A DNA stretch of 22,356 nt from Bordetella parapertussis (GTDB lineage: Bacteria > Pseudomonadota > Gammaproteobacteria > Burkholderiales > Burkholderiaceae_B): the NCBI GenBank assembly GCA_945897365.1, contig CAMDFD010000032.1, positions 1 to 22,356 of the forward strand, in the 5' to 3' direction. Shown one piece after another: positions 7,487 to 16,234 of the stretch. The position numbers and the translations under genes are program-made. The stretch's first letter is position 1; each line of letters begins with the position of its first letter. The notes under the pieces were generated by a model that was not told the DNA's origin, made no database searches, and saw only the letters and a program-made list of their open reading frames with translations.

Positions 7487-8746
7487 TTATCCTCGTGTTT
7501 GACCATCGCCTTGCAAGACCCACTTTAGCGTGGTGAGTCCTTCGAGCCCGACGGGCCCGCGTGCATGGAGACGATTAGTTGAAATGCCGATTTCTGCACC
7601 AAGTCCGTATTCAAAGCCATCTGCAAAGCAGGTGGGTAAGTTGACATAGACCGAACTCGAGTCGACTTCGCGCTGAAATTGTTGCGCATTAGAAATATTT
7701 GACGTCACGATAGACTCAGTATGTCCCGAGCCCCACCGTTCTATATGCTCGATCGCCTCGTTCATGGTGTCGACAATACGAATGGCCAAAATCGGACCAA
7801 GGTACTCTGTCGCCCAGTCTTCATCGGTCGCAGCGAGCGCTTTTGGAATCAGGGCTTGAGTGCGGGCGCAGCCTCTGAGTTCGACACCATGTTTGAGCAA
7901 TTTGTTTGCGAGCTCAGGCAGGAAGGTTTGAGCAATTGCATGATGCACGAGCAGCGTCTCCATCGCACCACAGACACCGTAGCGATACGTTTTTGCATTG
8001 AAGGCAATATCAGAGGCTTTGCTCAAGTATGCAAATTCATCCACGTAAACATGACAGTTACCGTCCAAATGTTTGATCATGGGAACGCGTGCTTCATCAG
8101 CAAGCCGTTTGATGAGACTCTTGCCGCCGCGCGGGATGATGACGTCGACATACTCCGTCATCGTAATCAGTGCGCCAACAGCTGCACGATCAGGTGTATC
8201 GATAACTTGGACAGCCTGTTCGGGTAGGTCTGCCGCGTTGAGCCCATGACACACGATCTTGCCGAGTGCGAGATTGGAATGCAACGCCTCACTGCCTCCG
8301 CGCAAGATCGCAGCATTACCGGATTTTAGGCAAAGTGCTGCTGCATCGATGGTGACGTTGGGTCGAGACTCATAGATGATCCCGATGACCCCCAGGGGGA
8401 CTCGCATCTGTGCGACTTGCATGCCGTTAGGCCGAATTTTGGTGGCGGTGAGTTCGCCTATGGGGTCAGGCATCGCGGCGATCTGACGCAAACCTTCGAC
8501 CATGAGGTCGATACTGCGATCAGAGAGCGTGAGTCGATCTAGCAGGGCCGCTTCGAGCGCGCGGGCGTTCGCGGCCTCGATGTCGCGTTGGTTGGCGGCT
8601 TTTAGCGTCGCACGCTGCTCCGACAGCGCATCTGCCATCGCGCGTAAAGCGTGCGCTTTTTGAGCACTATTGGCGCGCATCATCAAGCGTGCAGCCTGGC
8701 GTGCTTGTCGTCCGATTTGCTGGATAGAATCAAAAATAGGAGTCAT
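7487..8746 (-). CDS. proA: Gamma-glutamyl phosphate reductase
   Basis: ProA carries out the second step of proline synthesis, reducing gamma-glutamyl phosphate to glutamate semialdehyde with NADPH. The 419 residues are the usual length. Family hallmarks are Y-E-S-R-P-N-V-T at 125-132, the catalytic Cys 259 in Y-R-Y-G-V-C-G-A, and the ending R-G-P-V-G-L-E-G-L-T-T-L-K-W. Its start lies four bases after the holA stop, which fits cotranscription. The proB gene is not next to it, so the pathway genes are split in this genome. Confidence 0.98.
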   Translation of the reverse strand: MTPIFDSIQQIGRQARQAARLMMRANSAQKAHALRAMADALSEQRATLKAANQRDIEAANARALEAALLDRLTLSDRSIDLMVEGLRQIAAMPDPIGELTATKIRPNGMQVAQMRVPLGVIGIIYESRPNVTIDAAALCLKSGNAAILRGGSEALHSNLALGKIVCHGLNAADLPEQAVQVIDTPDRAAVGALITMTEYVDVIIPRGGKSLIKRLADEARVPMIKHLDGNCHVYVDEFAYLSKASDIAFNAKTYRYGVCGAMETLLVHHAIAQTFLPELANKLLKHGVELRGCARTQALIPKALAATDEDWATEYLGPILAIRIVDTMNEAIEHIERWGSGHTESIVTSNISNAQQFQREVDSSSVYVNLPTCFADGFEYGLGAEIGISTNRLHARGPVGLEGLTTLKWVLQGDGQTRG

Positions 8747-8750
8747 AGAA

Positions 8751-9788
8751 TCAAGTCGGTTTAAAAGCGATGCGCATCGCGAGACGGTTCATTTCTTCCC
8801 AAGGGTCTTGAAGACGCCCGGAGACATGTAGGCCTTTGATCAGTCGATCTACTTCATGTGCGTGCTGGACCGCAGCCGGCCAGCTGCGCGCAGAGACACG
8901 AGACAATGCTTTGCGGACAAGTGGTTCGCGTGAACCAAACACACGCTGTGAGCGTAGCACGCTAGACAAATCCTGTCCCGTTGATACAGCTTGTGAAATG
9001 CGTGCAAGCGTCCTGATCTCCTCTCCAACGGCCCAGAGCACCAGGGGGAGAGGCTCGCCTTCGGCTTTGAGCCCATCCATGATGCGAATCATACGCGGCA
9101 CATCGCCTGCGAGCATCGCATCGCGTAAACCAAATACGTCATAACGTGCCACGTTCATGACAGATTGTTGGATATCGTGAGCGGAAAGCTTGCCTGGTTC
9201 AAATAACAAGCCGAGTTTGAGGATTTCCTGATGGGCCGCTAAAAGATTGCCCTCGACCTTGTCGGCGAGCCATTGCAAAGTTTCAGGATCAGTCTCTTGC
9301 GCTTGTCGCGCCAATCTGTCGGCAATCCAGCGCGGGAGTTGCGTGCGCTCGACGCTCGGGATGTCGATAAATTTTCCAGCTGATTGCAACGCACTGGCCC
9401 ATTTCCCCTCGCGGGTTGCTCGGTCTAGTCTGGGTAAGGAAACGATCGTCAAGACGTCTTCGGCGGCCATGCCGGCACTGCGTTTAGCTAGAGCGATCAG
9501 GGTATCTGCACCTGTTTTTCCTGGTTTACCCGTCGGTAAAGAAATTTCAACGAGTTGTTTGTCGCCAAAAAGAGAGCCGCTTTGACCTGCCATGGTAAGG
9601 GCGCTCCAGTCACTGCGCGCATCCATCAAAAAAGAACTGCGCTCGAGAAAACCTGCGGCACGTGCGATGCCGCGTAGAGCATCTGTTGCTTCGATCGTCA
9701 GTAGAGGATCGTCGCCCGTGACCACAAATAGAGCCGCCAGACTTGCGCCTGGTCGGCTGAGGTCATTGATCAAGCGTTGCGCATCCAC
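8751..9788 (-). CDS. holA: DNA polymerase III delta subunit
   Basis: HolA is the delta 'wrench' of the clamp loader that opens the beta sliding clamp at the replication fork. The 345 residues fit the family, with the N-terminal F-V-V-T-G-D-D-P-L-L near 21-30, the conserved helical W-I-A-D-R-L and L-A-x-x-V-E-G-N-L-L-A-A-x-Q-E-I segment in the middle, and a C-terminal collar domain. Delta is an AAA+-like protein that does not bind ATP, and no P-loop is expected or seen. It is placed between lptE (12-base gap) and proA (4-base gap), the usual lptE-holA order in beta- and gammaproteobacteria. Confidence 0.96.
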   Translation of the reverse strand: MDAQRLINDLSRPGASLAALFVVTGDDPLLTIEATDALRGIARAAGFLERSSFLMDARSDWSALTMAGQSGSLFGDKQLVEISLPTGKPGKTGADTLIALAKRSAGMAAEDVLTIVSLPRLDRATREGKWASALQSAGKFIDIPSVERTQLPRWIADRLARQAQETDPETLQWLADKVEGNLLAAHQEILKLGLLFEPGKLSAHDIQQSVMNVARYDVFGLRDAMLAGDVPRMIRIMDGLKAEGEPLPLVLWAVGEEIRTLARISQAVSTGQDLSSVLRSQRVFGSREPLVRKALSRVSARSWPAAVQHAHEVDRLIKGLHVSGRLQDPWEEMNRLAMRIAFKPT

Positions 9789-9800
9789 GTCGTGATCCGC

Positions 9801-10469
9801 TTAGCCGCCCGGATTGACCGGAATGGGCAGAGGTGTCAGGGAAGGGATTTGCCAAGGTGTTGGCAAATTGCCTGCCGGAGCCTGAATGGGCGTGGCTGTT
9901 TCAATATTTTCCTGCTCTTCTGGAGAGGCGGCTTTAAGCTCATCCCAGCGTTGCTTGATGTCAGGGGCTGTCAGTCGCCTCATCATGCGAGGGACCAAGC
10001 TCTTTTGCATATCGCGGTAAAGGGTAACGGCTTCGGTTTCTTTGGCCTGAACGACGCGCTCATCGAAGGGCATTGCGCGTGCTGCCGAAAGCGTGGTGTC
10101 AGGCAGAATGACCTGGTTTTTTGCATTGACGAGACGGAAGGTATAGAACAGGGTTAACTCGAACTCTTCGGGCTTGCCACGCGCGTTAAGCGAGACGATG
10201 CGAGAGTTGCGGAGTTCGGAGACCTGTTCGAGCCTTGCTTGTGGGACAGTATTGACACTAGCTTGGGTTGAAGAGGGTTCGATAATGACGATGCCAGGCG
10301 AAGACGCGCGAATGGCGCGACGCACGTCCGCACCAAATTGAGAGTTTTGAGGAATCGTGATGGCGAGCGAGTCAAAGGGCACAGGCGTGGCGCCTTGCAT
10401 TTTGAAGCCGCAGCCAGCAAGCAATAACGTCATCAAACCAAGCAACACGCGCACGATGGACCGATTCAT
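9801..10469 (-). CDS. lptE: LPS-assembly lipoprotein LptE
   Basis: LptE is the outer-membrane lipoprotein that plugs the LptD barrel and helps insert lipopolysaccharide. Residues 1-20 form a lipoprotein signal peptide with lipobox L-A-G-C and lipidated Cys 20, followed by G-F-K-M-Q-G. The middle has the expected pattern of strands and R-R-A-I-R. The C-terminus (about 175-222) is rich in Pro, Glu and Ala and is probably flexible. Its position between leuS (15-base gap) and holA is the classic lptE location and supports the call despite the low sequence conservation of the family. Confidence 0.94.
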   Translation of the reverse strand: MNRSIVRVLLGLMTLLLAGCGFKMQGATPVPFDSLAITIPQNSQFGADVRRAIRASSPGIVIIEPSSTQASVNTVPQARLEQVSELRNSRIVSLNARGKPEEFELTLFYTFRLVNAKNQVILPDTTLSAARAMPFDERVVQAKETEAVTLYRDMQKSLVPRMMRRLTAPDIKQRWDELKAASPEEQENIETATPIQAPAGNLPTPWQIPSLTPLPIPVNPGG

Positions 10470-10484
10470 TAAGGTCTATTCCTG

Positions 10485-13145
10485 TTATCCAACGACATTA
10501 ACAAGTTTGCCAGGAACCACGATGACCCGCTTGGGCGGACGGCCCTCGAGATTGCGAGAGACAGACTCGTGGGCGAGGGCGAGTTGTTCGATTTGTTCGC
10601 GAGTGGCTTCGCGGGCAACACTCAGACTGCCCCGAAGTTTGCCATTGACTTGCAAAACAAGCGCAACTTCGTCGGTTATCAGCGCGGATTCATCGACTGT
10701 CGGCCAGGGCGCATCCAGTAAATCGCCATAAGGTTCGGCATAGCCAAGTTCCGCCCAGAGTTGCCAAGTAATATGGGGGACGACAGGGTAGAGGACTCGC
10801 AGCAAAATGCTAATGGTTTCTGCGTACACAGCTTGGGCGAAGCTCGAGTCTCCAAGCATGGCATCATCGATAGCGTTGAGCATTTTCATGCATGCGGAGA
10901 CGACAGTGTTGTACTGAATCCTTTGGTAGTCGTAATCCGCCTGTTTGAGTAGCGCGTGAATTTCAAAACGCAGTTGTTTGACTTCTTTTGGAGCCTGCGT
11001 CCAGTCTGACACGGGTGCTTGCAGGCCTGCAGCGATGTGTGCTTTGTTTTGAACGCCCAAGGACCAGAGGCGACGCAAAAAGCGATTTGACCCCTCGACG
11101 CCAGAGTCCGACCATTCAAGCGTTTGCTCCGGCGGACTTGTAAACATGACAAACAGGCGAGCGGTATCTGCACCCTGCGTATCGATCAAGGATTGAGGAT
11201 CGACGCCATTGTTTTTGGATTTGGACATCGTGCCGACGCCACCGTAGGTGATTTCGCGTCCGTCACTTTTAAGTCGAGCACCCGTGATGGCGCCTTTGGC
11301 ATCATAGGTATTTTCTACCTCTTCGGGCCAGAAATACTCAATGCCACCCTTGGCATTTTTAGTCGAGTAGATATGGTTGAGCACCATGCCTTGGCAAAGC
11401 AATTTGGTAAACGGCTCATCGAACTTGACCAAGCCGAGATCACGCATCACACGGGTCCAGAAGCGCGCATACAACAGGTGCATCACCGCATGCTCGATAC
11501 CGCCGATGTACTGATCCATCGGCATCCAGTAGTCATTACGCGTATCGACCATCTCTTGATCGTTGCCAGGCGACGTGTAGCGCATGAAATACCAGGACGA
11601 ATCCACAAAGGTGTCCATCGTGTCGGTTTCGCGACGCGCGTCTTTGCCGCAATTCGGACATTTGCATTGTAAAAAGGAGGCATGTTTGGTCAGCGGATTA
11701 CCACTACCGTCCGGAATCAGATCCTCAGGCAGAATCACAGGGAGATCTTTTTCTGGAACAGGAACTGCGCCGCAATCATCGCAATGGATGATCGGAATCG
11801 GTGTGCCCCAATAGCGTTGACGAGAAATACCCCAGTCGCGCAAACGCCAAGTCGTTTGGCGTGTACCAAGCTTGAGGGACTCTAGTTCACTGGCAATGGC
11901 CTCAATGGCTTGTGGAAAGCTCAGGCCGTCGTACTTGCCTGAATGGATGAGTCGGCCCGACTGTTTGTCAGCGTAAGACTCGTGCCAGACTTTGTCGTTA
12001 AAAGGCTTGTCACCCACTTGAACCACTTGTTTGATCGAAATGTCGTATTTGTTGGCAAATTCAAAATCACGCTCGTCGTGTGCAGGCACGCCCATGACAG
12101 CGCCATCACCATAGCTCATCAAGACGTAGTTGCCGACCCAGACTGGGACGGTTTCGCCCGTCAAGGGATGGGAAACAACAAGACCCGTATCGAGGCCTTC
12201 TTTTTCACGTGTGGCGAGCTCGGCTTCGGTGGTGCCGCCTTGTTTGCACTGTTCGATAAAGGCGGCGAGAGCGGGGCTGGTGAGCGCGGCGTGTTGCGCA
12301 AGCGGGTGCTCAGGCGCCACGGCGCAAAATGTCACGCCCATGACCGTATCGGCACGAGTAGTAAAGATATACATCTTGCCGTCTTGTATCAATTGGCCGC
12401 TGGCGTCTTTGATGCAATGCGGGAACGCGAAACGCACTCCCTCGCTTTTGCCAATCCAGTTTTCCTGCATGGCGCGCACGCGCTCAGGCCAGCCCGGGAG
12501 ACCGTTTTGTACCTGCTCAAGGAGTTCGCTCGCATAGTCGGTAATGCGCAAGTAATAGCCAGGAATTTCGCGTTTTTCAACCAAGGCGCCAGAGCGCCAA
12601 CCGCGTCCATCCACGACCTGTTCGTTGGCCAGCACGGTGTTATCGATGGGATCCCAGTTGACAACCTGAGTCTTGCGGTAGGCAATGCCCTTGTCCAGCA
12701 TTTTGAGAAACAGCCATTGGTTCCATTTGTAGTAAGACGGGTCGCAGGCGCACATTTCGCGAGACCAGTCGATCGCCAACCCCATGGCTTTCATTTGTTT
12801 CTTCATGTAAGCGATGTTGTCATAGGTCCATTTGGCGGGAGGAACCTTGGATTTAATCGCGGCGTTTTCTGCGGGCATACCAAATGCATCCCAACCCATG
12901 GGCATCAACACGTTATAGCCACGCATGCGGAGCTGGCGTGTCATCATGTCGTTGATGGTGTAGTTGCGCACATGACCCATGTGGAGTTTGCCGCTGGGGT
13001 AGGGCAACATCGAACAGGCATAAAACTTGGGCTTTGGTTGTCCGGAGGCATTCAGTGCGCCTTCGATGACACGGTAAGCGTCACGGGCATCCCAGTTTGC
13101 GTGGGCCAGTTTTTCAACAACAGTGGGGAGGTAGCGTTCCTGCAT
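10485..13145 (-). CDS. leuS: Leucyl-tRNA synthetase
   Basis: LeuS charges tRNA-Leu in the cytoplasm and edits mischarged products. With the ATG at 13145 it has 886 residues and begins M-Q-E-R-Y, as the family does. The frame continues four codons up to a TTG at 13157, which I judge unlikely. The class I motif H-M-G-H lies in P-Y-P-S-G-K-L-H-M-G-H (residues 48-58 with this start). A zinc-ribbon-like C-x-x-C pair lies about 450-500. The M-S-K-S-K loop lies near 640. It is the first gene of the run through lptE, holA, proA, hemJ and rlmL. Confidence 0.98.
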   Translation of the reverse strand: MQERYLPTVVEKLAHANWDARDAYRVIEGALNASGQPKPKFYACSMLPYPSGKLHMGHVRNYTINDMMTRQLRMRGYNVLMPMGWDAFGMPAENAAIKSKVPPAKWTYDNIAYMKKQMKAMGLAIDWSREMCACDPSYYKWNQWLFLKMLDKGIAYRKTQVVNWDPIDNTVLANEQVVDGRGWRSGALVEKREIPGYYLRITDYASELLEQVQNGLPGWPERVRAMQENWIGKSEGVRFAFPHCIKDASGQLIQDGKMYIFTTRADTVMGVTFCAVAPEHPLAQHAALTSPALAAFIEQCKQGGTTEAELATREKEGLDTGLVVSHPLTGETVPVWVGNYVLMSYGDGAVMGVPAHDERDFEFANKYDISIKQVVQVGDKPFNDKVWHESYADKQSGRLIHSGKYDGLSFPQAIEAIASELESLKLGTRQTTWRLRDWGISRQRYWGTPIPIIHCDDCGAVPVPEKDLPVILPEDLIPDGSGNPLTKHASFLQCKCPNCGKDARRETDTMDTFVDSSWYFMRYTSPGNDQEMVDTRNDYWMPMDQYIGGIEHAVMHLLYARFWTRVMRDLGLVKFDEPFTKLLCQGMVLNHIYSTKNAKGGIEYFWPEEVENTYDAKGAITGARLKSDGREITYGGVGTMSKSKNNGVDPQSLIDTQGADTARLFVMFTSPPEQTLEWSDSGVEGSNRFLRRLWSLGVQNKAHIAAGLQAPVSDWTQAPKEVKQLRFEIHALLKQADYDYQRIQYNTVVSACMKMLNAIDDAMLGDSSFAQAVYAETISILLRVLYPVVPHITWQLWAELGYAEPYGDLLDAPWPTVDESALITDEVALVLQVNGKLRGSLSVAREATREQIEQLALAHESVSRNLEGRPPKRVIVVPGKLVNVVG

Positions 13146-13194
13146 TGCGACAGCCAAAAAAGGTGGGGGCGCCGATGCGCCGAATCAGTCTGAC

Positions 13195-13200
13195 ATTATA
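13195..13200 (-). promoter_or_regulatory. Possible -10 element of the leuS operon
   Basis: The minus strand reads a perfect TATAAT here, about 50 bases before the leuS ATG. No good -35 match lies 16-18 bases upstream, so the promoter may be weak or depend on an activator. The site lies in the gap between leuS and the rpmBG terminator, where a promoter for the following operon is expected. Confidence 0.4.
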
Positions 13201-13237
13201 GGTGTTACTGAGTGTTCAGCGTTGCGCAGCTGAAGTT

Positions 13238-13269
13238 GAAAAACAAACAGCCTCGCAAAGCGAGGCTGT
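13238..13269 (-). terminator. Rho-independent terminator of the rpmB-rpmG operon
   Basis: Read on the minus strand, a perfect 10-base stem (ACAGCCTCGC at 13269-13260 pairing with GCGAGGCTGT at 13256-13247) closes a three-base loop and is followed by a T-rich run. It lies about 50 bases after the rpmG stop. It would insulate the leuS operon from ribosomal protein transcription. Confidence 0.85.
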
Positions 13270-13320
13270 AAGCTATATAAAAAATCCAGTCAATCTGAAC
13301 AGTAGTGACTCGGACTTGAA

Positions 13321-13488
13321 TTACTTGAGCTTTGTTTCTTTGTAGTCAACGTGCTTGCGAGCGACTGGATCAAACTTCTTGATCAGCATTTTCTCGGGCA
13401 TATTGCGCTTGTTTTTAGTTGTGGTGTAGAAGTGACCCGTTCCAGCGCTGGACTCGAGTTTGATTTTTTCACGTGTACCTTTTGCCAT
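13321..13488 (-). CDS. rpmG: 50S ribosomal protein L33
   Basis: The 55-residue protein begins M-A-K-G-T-R-E-K-I-K-L-E-S and contains Y-T-T-T-K-N-K-R-N and F-D-P-V-A-R-K-H-V, all typical of bacterial L33. It has no cysteine, so it is the zinc-independent form. The purine-rich sequence AAGGAGACCG before the ATG is a strong ribosome-binding site. It follows rpmB by 20 bases, the conserved rpmB-rpmG pair. Confidence 0.97.
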   Translation of the reverse strand: MAKGTREKIKLESSAGTGHFYTTTKNKRNMPEKMLIKKFDPVARKHVDYKETKLK

Positions 13489-13508
13489 GTCGGTCTCCTT
13501 GAGTCGGG

Positions 13509-13745
13509 TTAGGCGACTTCGCCGCGTGCACGCAGGTCAGCCAAGACGGCATCAATGCCATTCTTGTCAATCGTACGAATGGCGTTGGTCGAGACGCGCA
13601 GGCGCACCCAACGGTTTTCGCTCTCAACCCAGAAACGGCGTGACTGCAGGTTAGGCAGAAAACGACGCTTGGTTTTGTTGTTAGCGTGAGAAACATTATT
13701 GCCCACCATGGGCTTTTTTCCAGTCACTTGGCATACACGTGCCAT
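13509..13745 (-). CDS. rpmB: 50S ribosomal protein L28
   Basis: The 78-residue protein matches L28, a component of the large ribosomal subunit: M-A-R-V-C-Q-V-T-G-K-K-P at the start, the N-N-V-S-H-A-N-N-K-T-K-R-R-F-x-P-N-L block at 16-33, and R-V-S-T-N-A-I-R-T-I-D-K-N-G in the second half. It has one Cys and no zinc-binding C-x-x-C pairs. AGGTG lies upstream of the ATG as ribosome-binding site. It is the first gene of the rpmB-rpmG operon. Confidence 0.98.
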   Translation of the reverse strand: MARVCQVTGKKPMVGNNVSHANNKTKRRFLPNLQSRRFWVESENRWVRLRVSTNAIRTIDKNGIDAVLADLRARGEVA

Positions 13746-13791
13746 GGCTACACCTATTTATGTTTGTTCAGATTTTCACATCAAGTCTGAC

Positions 13792-13821
13792 ATTCTAATA
13801 CAAAATCAAGCATTTAATCAA
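13792..13821 (-). promoter_or_regulatory. Predicted rpmB-rpmG promoter
   Basis: On the minus strand TTGATT (13821-13816) and TAGAAT (13797-13792) are separated by 18 bases, a good match to a sigma-70 promoter. It lies about 45 bases before the rpmB start and its -35 side overlaps the end of the transporter gene. Confidence 0.55.
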
Positions 13822-15031
13822 ACTGAGGGACAACTGAGGGGCGTGAATGCCTTGCGAGGGCACCCATGATGCATGCCAAAACGGTGCATCCCGCCATCAT
13901 TAGGGCCAAAGGGAGCGGTCCAGGTATGGTCATCAAGCTGATGAGCAGACCAGCCAAAGCGCCACAGCTAATGGAAAGCGTGCCCATCATGGCCGAAGCA
14001 GAACCGAGCTGGTGCCCTTGGTCAGAAAGCGCCAAAGCGGCTGAATTGGGTGCAACAAAGCCATAACAAAACATAAATACCAGCATACACCCCATGATCG
14101 ATACGAGTGTCACGAAACCCGCGAGCGCAGAAAATAGGGCGAACAGCCCCGCTGACACCATGCAAGCGAGTGCCCAGGGCAGTATTTTGATGGGAGGGTA
14201 GTATTTTAAAAGTTGGACGCTGACTTGTGAGCCAATGATCAAGCTTGTCGCGTTCATCCCGAACAGCAAGCCGTAAGTTTGAGGGCTGACACCAAAATGC
14301 TCGATAAATAGGCGGGGAGAGCCAACGATATAGCTAAACATCGTGGCCGAAGCCAGTCCCCCCGAGAGCGCAAACGCCATAAACCGACGGTGACGTAGCA
14401 GCCCTCCGTAAGTACGCAGGATGTTTCCCCAGCTGAGTTTGATCTGGCGTTCGGGTGGCAGGCTCTCGACCATGACTTTGGATAACGTCCAAAGCAATGC
14501 GATGCCGCACAATGTAATCATGATAAAAATTCCCCGCCAGCCTACCCACGAGAGGATAGAAGCCCCTAGAACAGGCGCCAAAATCGGTACGGTGCCCATA
14601 ATGAGCATCAGCATTGAAAGCGCGCGGGCCGCGTCTTGCGTGCTGTAGTGGTCTCGTACCACGGCACGCGGGATCACCATTCCGGCGGCTCCGCCCATCG
14701 CTTGAAAAACACGGCAAACAGTCAGGAATTCGACGCTAGGGGCGAGCGCACACCCCGCCGAGGCAAGGATGTAAAGCACAAGCGCGCCATACAAAGGGGG
14801 TTTGCGACCAAAACGGTCAGCCAGAGGACCGTAAATGAGTTGCGCGCTCGCCATACCCAAAAGGTAGGCAGCCAATGTGCGCTCGACCTCGCTACTGTGC
14901 GCAGCAAGACCTATGGCGATTGCGGGAAACGCGGGCAAGTACATGTCGATGGACAGCGGACCGATCGCCGTCAGCGTACCCATCAAAATGAGCCATCCTG
15001 GCAGGCCCAGTGCGGCAAGTTTGGAGCGCAT
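13814..15031 (-). CDS. Bcr/CflA-family multidrug efflux transporter (MFS)
   Basis: This 405-residue inner-membrane protein is a 12-helix major facilitator of the Bcr/CflA drug:proton antiporter group. The first helix region has P-L-S-I-D-M-Y-L-P-A-F-P, typical of this group. Motif A appears as G-P-L-A-D-R-F-G-R-K-P at 68-78. Helix 5 has the antiporter-type motif C pattern, with P-I-L-A-P-V-L-G near 153-160. Substrates may include bicyclomycin, chloramphenicol or other small molecules, but they cannot be read from sequence. The next gene upstream on the same strand is the LLM oxidoreductase, 63 bases away, so the two may be cotranscribed. Confidence 0.93.
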   Translation of the reverse strand: MRSKLAALGLPGWLILMGTLTAIGPLSIDMYLPAFPAIAIGLAAHSSEVERTLAAYLLGMASAQLIYGPLADRFGRKPPLYGALVLYILASAGCALAPSVEFLTVCRVFQAMGGAAGMVIPRAVVRDHYSTQDAARALSMLMLIMGTVPILAPVLGASILSWVGWRGIFIMITLCGIALLWTLSKVMVESLPPERQIKLSWGNILRTYGGLLRHRRFMAFALSGGLASATMFSYIVGSPRLFIEHFGVSPQTYGLLFGMNATSLIIGSQVSVQLLKYYPPIKILPWALACMVSAGLFALFSALAGFVTLVSIMGCMLVFMFCYGFVAPNSAALALSDQGHQLGSASAMMGTLSISCGALAGLLISLMTIPGPLPLALMMAGCTVLACIMGALARHSRPSVVPQFD

Positions 15032-15094
15032 GATTTGGGTATGCCTTTAAGCTTTAAGTTAAGCTGAATATAAGGGTACTCGTCATTACCTTGC

Positions 15095-16111
15095 TTAGGC
15101 GGCGATGGCGCTCGAGACCTCGAGAGACTGAGCGGCTTGAGCAGCGATTTCAAAGGAACGAAGACGTGCCTGATGATCAAAAATCTGTCCGGTGATCATC
15201 AGTTCGTTAGCACCCGTTTTTTCGATGAGGCGCTGCAAACCTTGGCGGACCGTTTCAGGGTTGCCGACCACTGAACAGGCAAGCTGTTCATTGACAGAGA
15301 TTTTTTCGTGCGGGGTCCAAAAGGTCTCAATGTCGTCGATGGGGGGAGGGAGTTGACCGCGGGTGTTGCGACGCATGCGTGTGGCATGCTGCTGATGCGT
15401 CGTAAAGAGATACTTTGCTTCTTCGTCTGTCTCTGCGGCAATGACGTTCACGCCGACCATCGCGTGCGACTGGTTGAGTTGTGCTGAGGGCTTAAAGAGA
15501 CCCTTGTAGGCCCGCATCGCATCCAGCAGATAGTCGGGTGCAAAGTGAGAGGCAAAGGCATAGGGCAGACCAAAATGCGCGGCGAGCTGGGCGCCGTAGA
15601 GGCTTGAGCCCAAAATCCAGATCGGGACATGAAGACCTGCACCCGGGATGGCTTTGACTGCCTGACCTGGCTGAATGTCGTCAAAGTAATGCTGAAGTTC
15701 TTGCACATCTTGCGGAAATTGATCTGAATTGCCCTGCAGATCACGGCGAAGGGCGCGTGCGGTCATTTGGTCGGTGCCTGGCGCGCGCCCTAGACCCAGA
15801 TCAATGCGATTTGGGAACAAGGAAGCCAGGGTGCCGAATTGTTCTGCGATCACGAGGGGGGCGTGATTGGGGAGCATCACCCCGCCCGAACCGACACGAA
15901 TACGGCTCGTGCCTCCCGCTACGTAGGCAATAATCACGGCAGTCGCAGAACTGGCATTTCCGGTCATATTGTGGTGTTCGGCGAGCCAAAAACGTGTGTA
16001 GCCCCAATTTTCGGCGTGTTGGGCCAAATCTCTGGAGTTGTGCAGGGCGTCGGCCGCCGTGAACCCCTGAGGAATAGGGGACAGATCGAGAATCGAATAG
16101 GGAATGCTCAT
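15095..16111 (-). CDS. LLM-class flavin-dependent oxidoreductase (luciferase-like)
   Basis: This 338-residue protein is a bacterial-luciferase-like TIM-barrel oxidoreductase that would use FMN. It belongs to the group annotated as MsnO8-like. The start S-I-L-D-L-S-P-I-P-Q-G, then F-W-L-A-E-H-H-N-M near 42-50, R-I-R-V-G-S-G-G-V-M-L-P-N-H near 70-83 and D-L-G-L-G-R-A-P-G-T near 104-113 are family signatures. The substrate is unknown; members include monooxygenases and F420- or FMN-linked enzymes. It is transcribed away from the thiolase gene, with a 123-base gap holding a small dyad. Confidence 0.93.
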   Translation of the reverse strand: MSIPYSILDLSPIPQGFTAADALHNSRDLAQHAENWGYTRFWLAEHHNMTGNASSATAVIIAYVAGGTSRIRVGSGGVMLPNHAPLVIAEQFGTLASLFPNRIDLGLGRAPGTDQMTARALRRDLQGNSDQFPQDVQELQHYFDDIQPGQAVKAIPGAGLHVPIWILGSSLYGAQLAAHFGLPYAFASHFAPDYLLDAMRAYKGLFKPSAQLNQSHAMVGVNVIAAETDEEAKYLFTTHQQHATRMRRNTRGQLPPPIDDIETFWTPHEKISVNEQLACSVVGNPETVRQGLQRLIEKTGANELMITGQIFDHQARLRSFEIAAQAAQSLEVSSAIAA

Positions 16112-16140
16112 AGGTGTCTCGTTATGTCTAGGCGGGTTAT

Positions 16141-16156
16141 GCTTATGGCAATAAGC
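16141..16156. promoter_or_regulatory. Operator-like dyad between divergent genes
   Basis: GCTTAT and ATAAGC form a perfect 6-base dyad with four bases between them. It sits 30 bases before the oxidoreductase start and 78 before the thiolase ATG. It could be a regulator site for either gene. No regulator gene lies nearby, so function is inference. Confidence 0.3.
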
Positions 16157-16234
16157 TTGATGATACTTTTTTATCTGCCTGTTGCAAGGTGATTTGTGAC
16201 ACGCAGTCCCTTTTCACTGTCTAAGGAGTGCGCG

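Noticed and set aside
7721..8227. 168-codon plus-strand frame within proA
   Set aside because: Antisense shadow; proA on the other strand is complete and canonical.
11124..11672. 182-codon plus-strand frame within leuS
   Set aside because: Same reason: antisense shadow with no recognisable motif.
11943..13193. 416-codon open frame on the plus strand opposite leuS
   Set aside because: It is a shadow of leuS: the leuS frame has all synthetase motifs and this one has no recognisable domain or ribosome-binding site. High GC codon structure often leaves long antisense frames.
16196..16234. GTG start of the thiolase gene
   Set aside because: The ATG at 16235 has a strong AAGGAG site and matches the family N-terminus.
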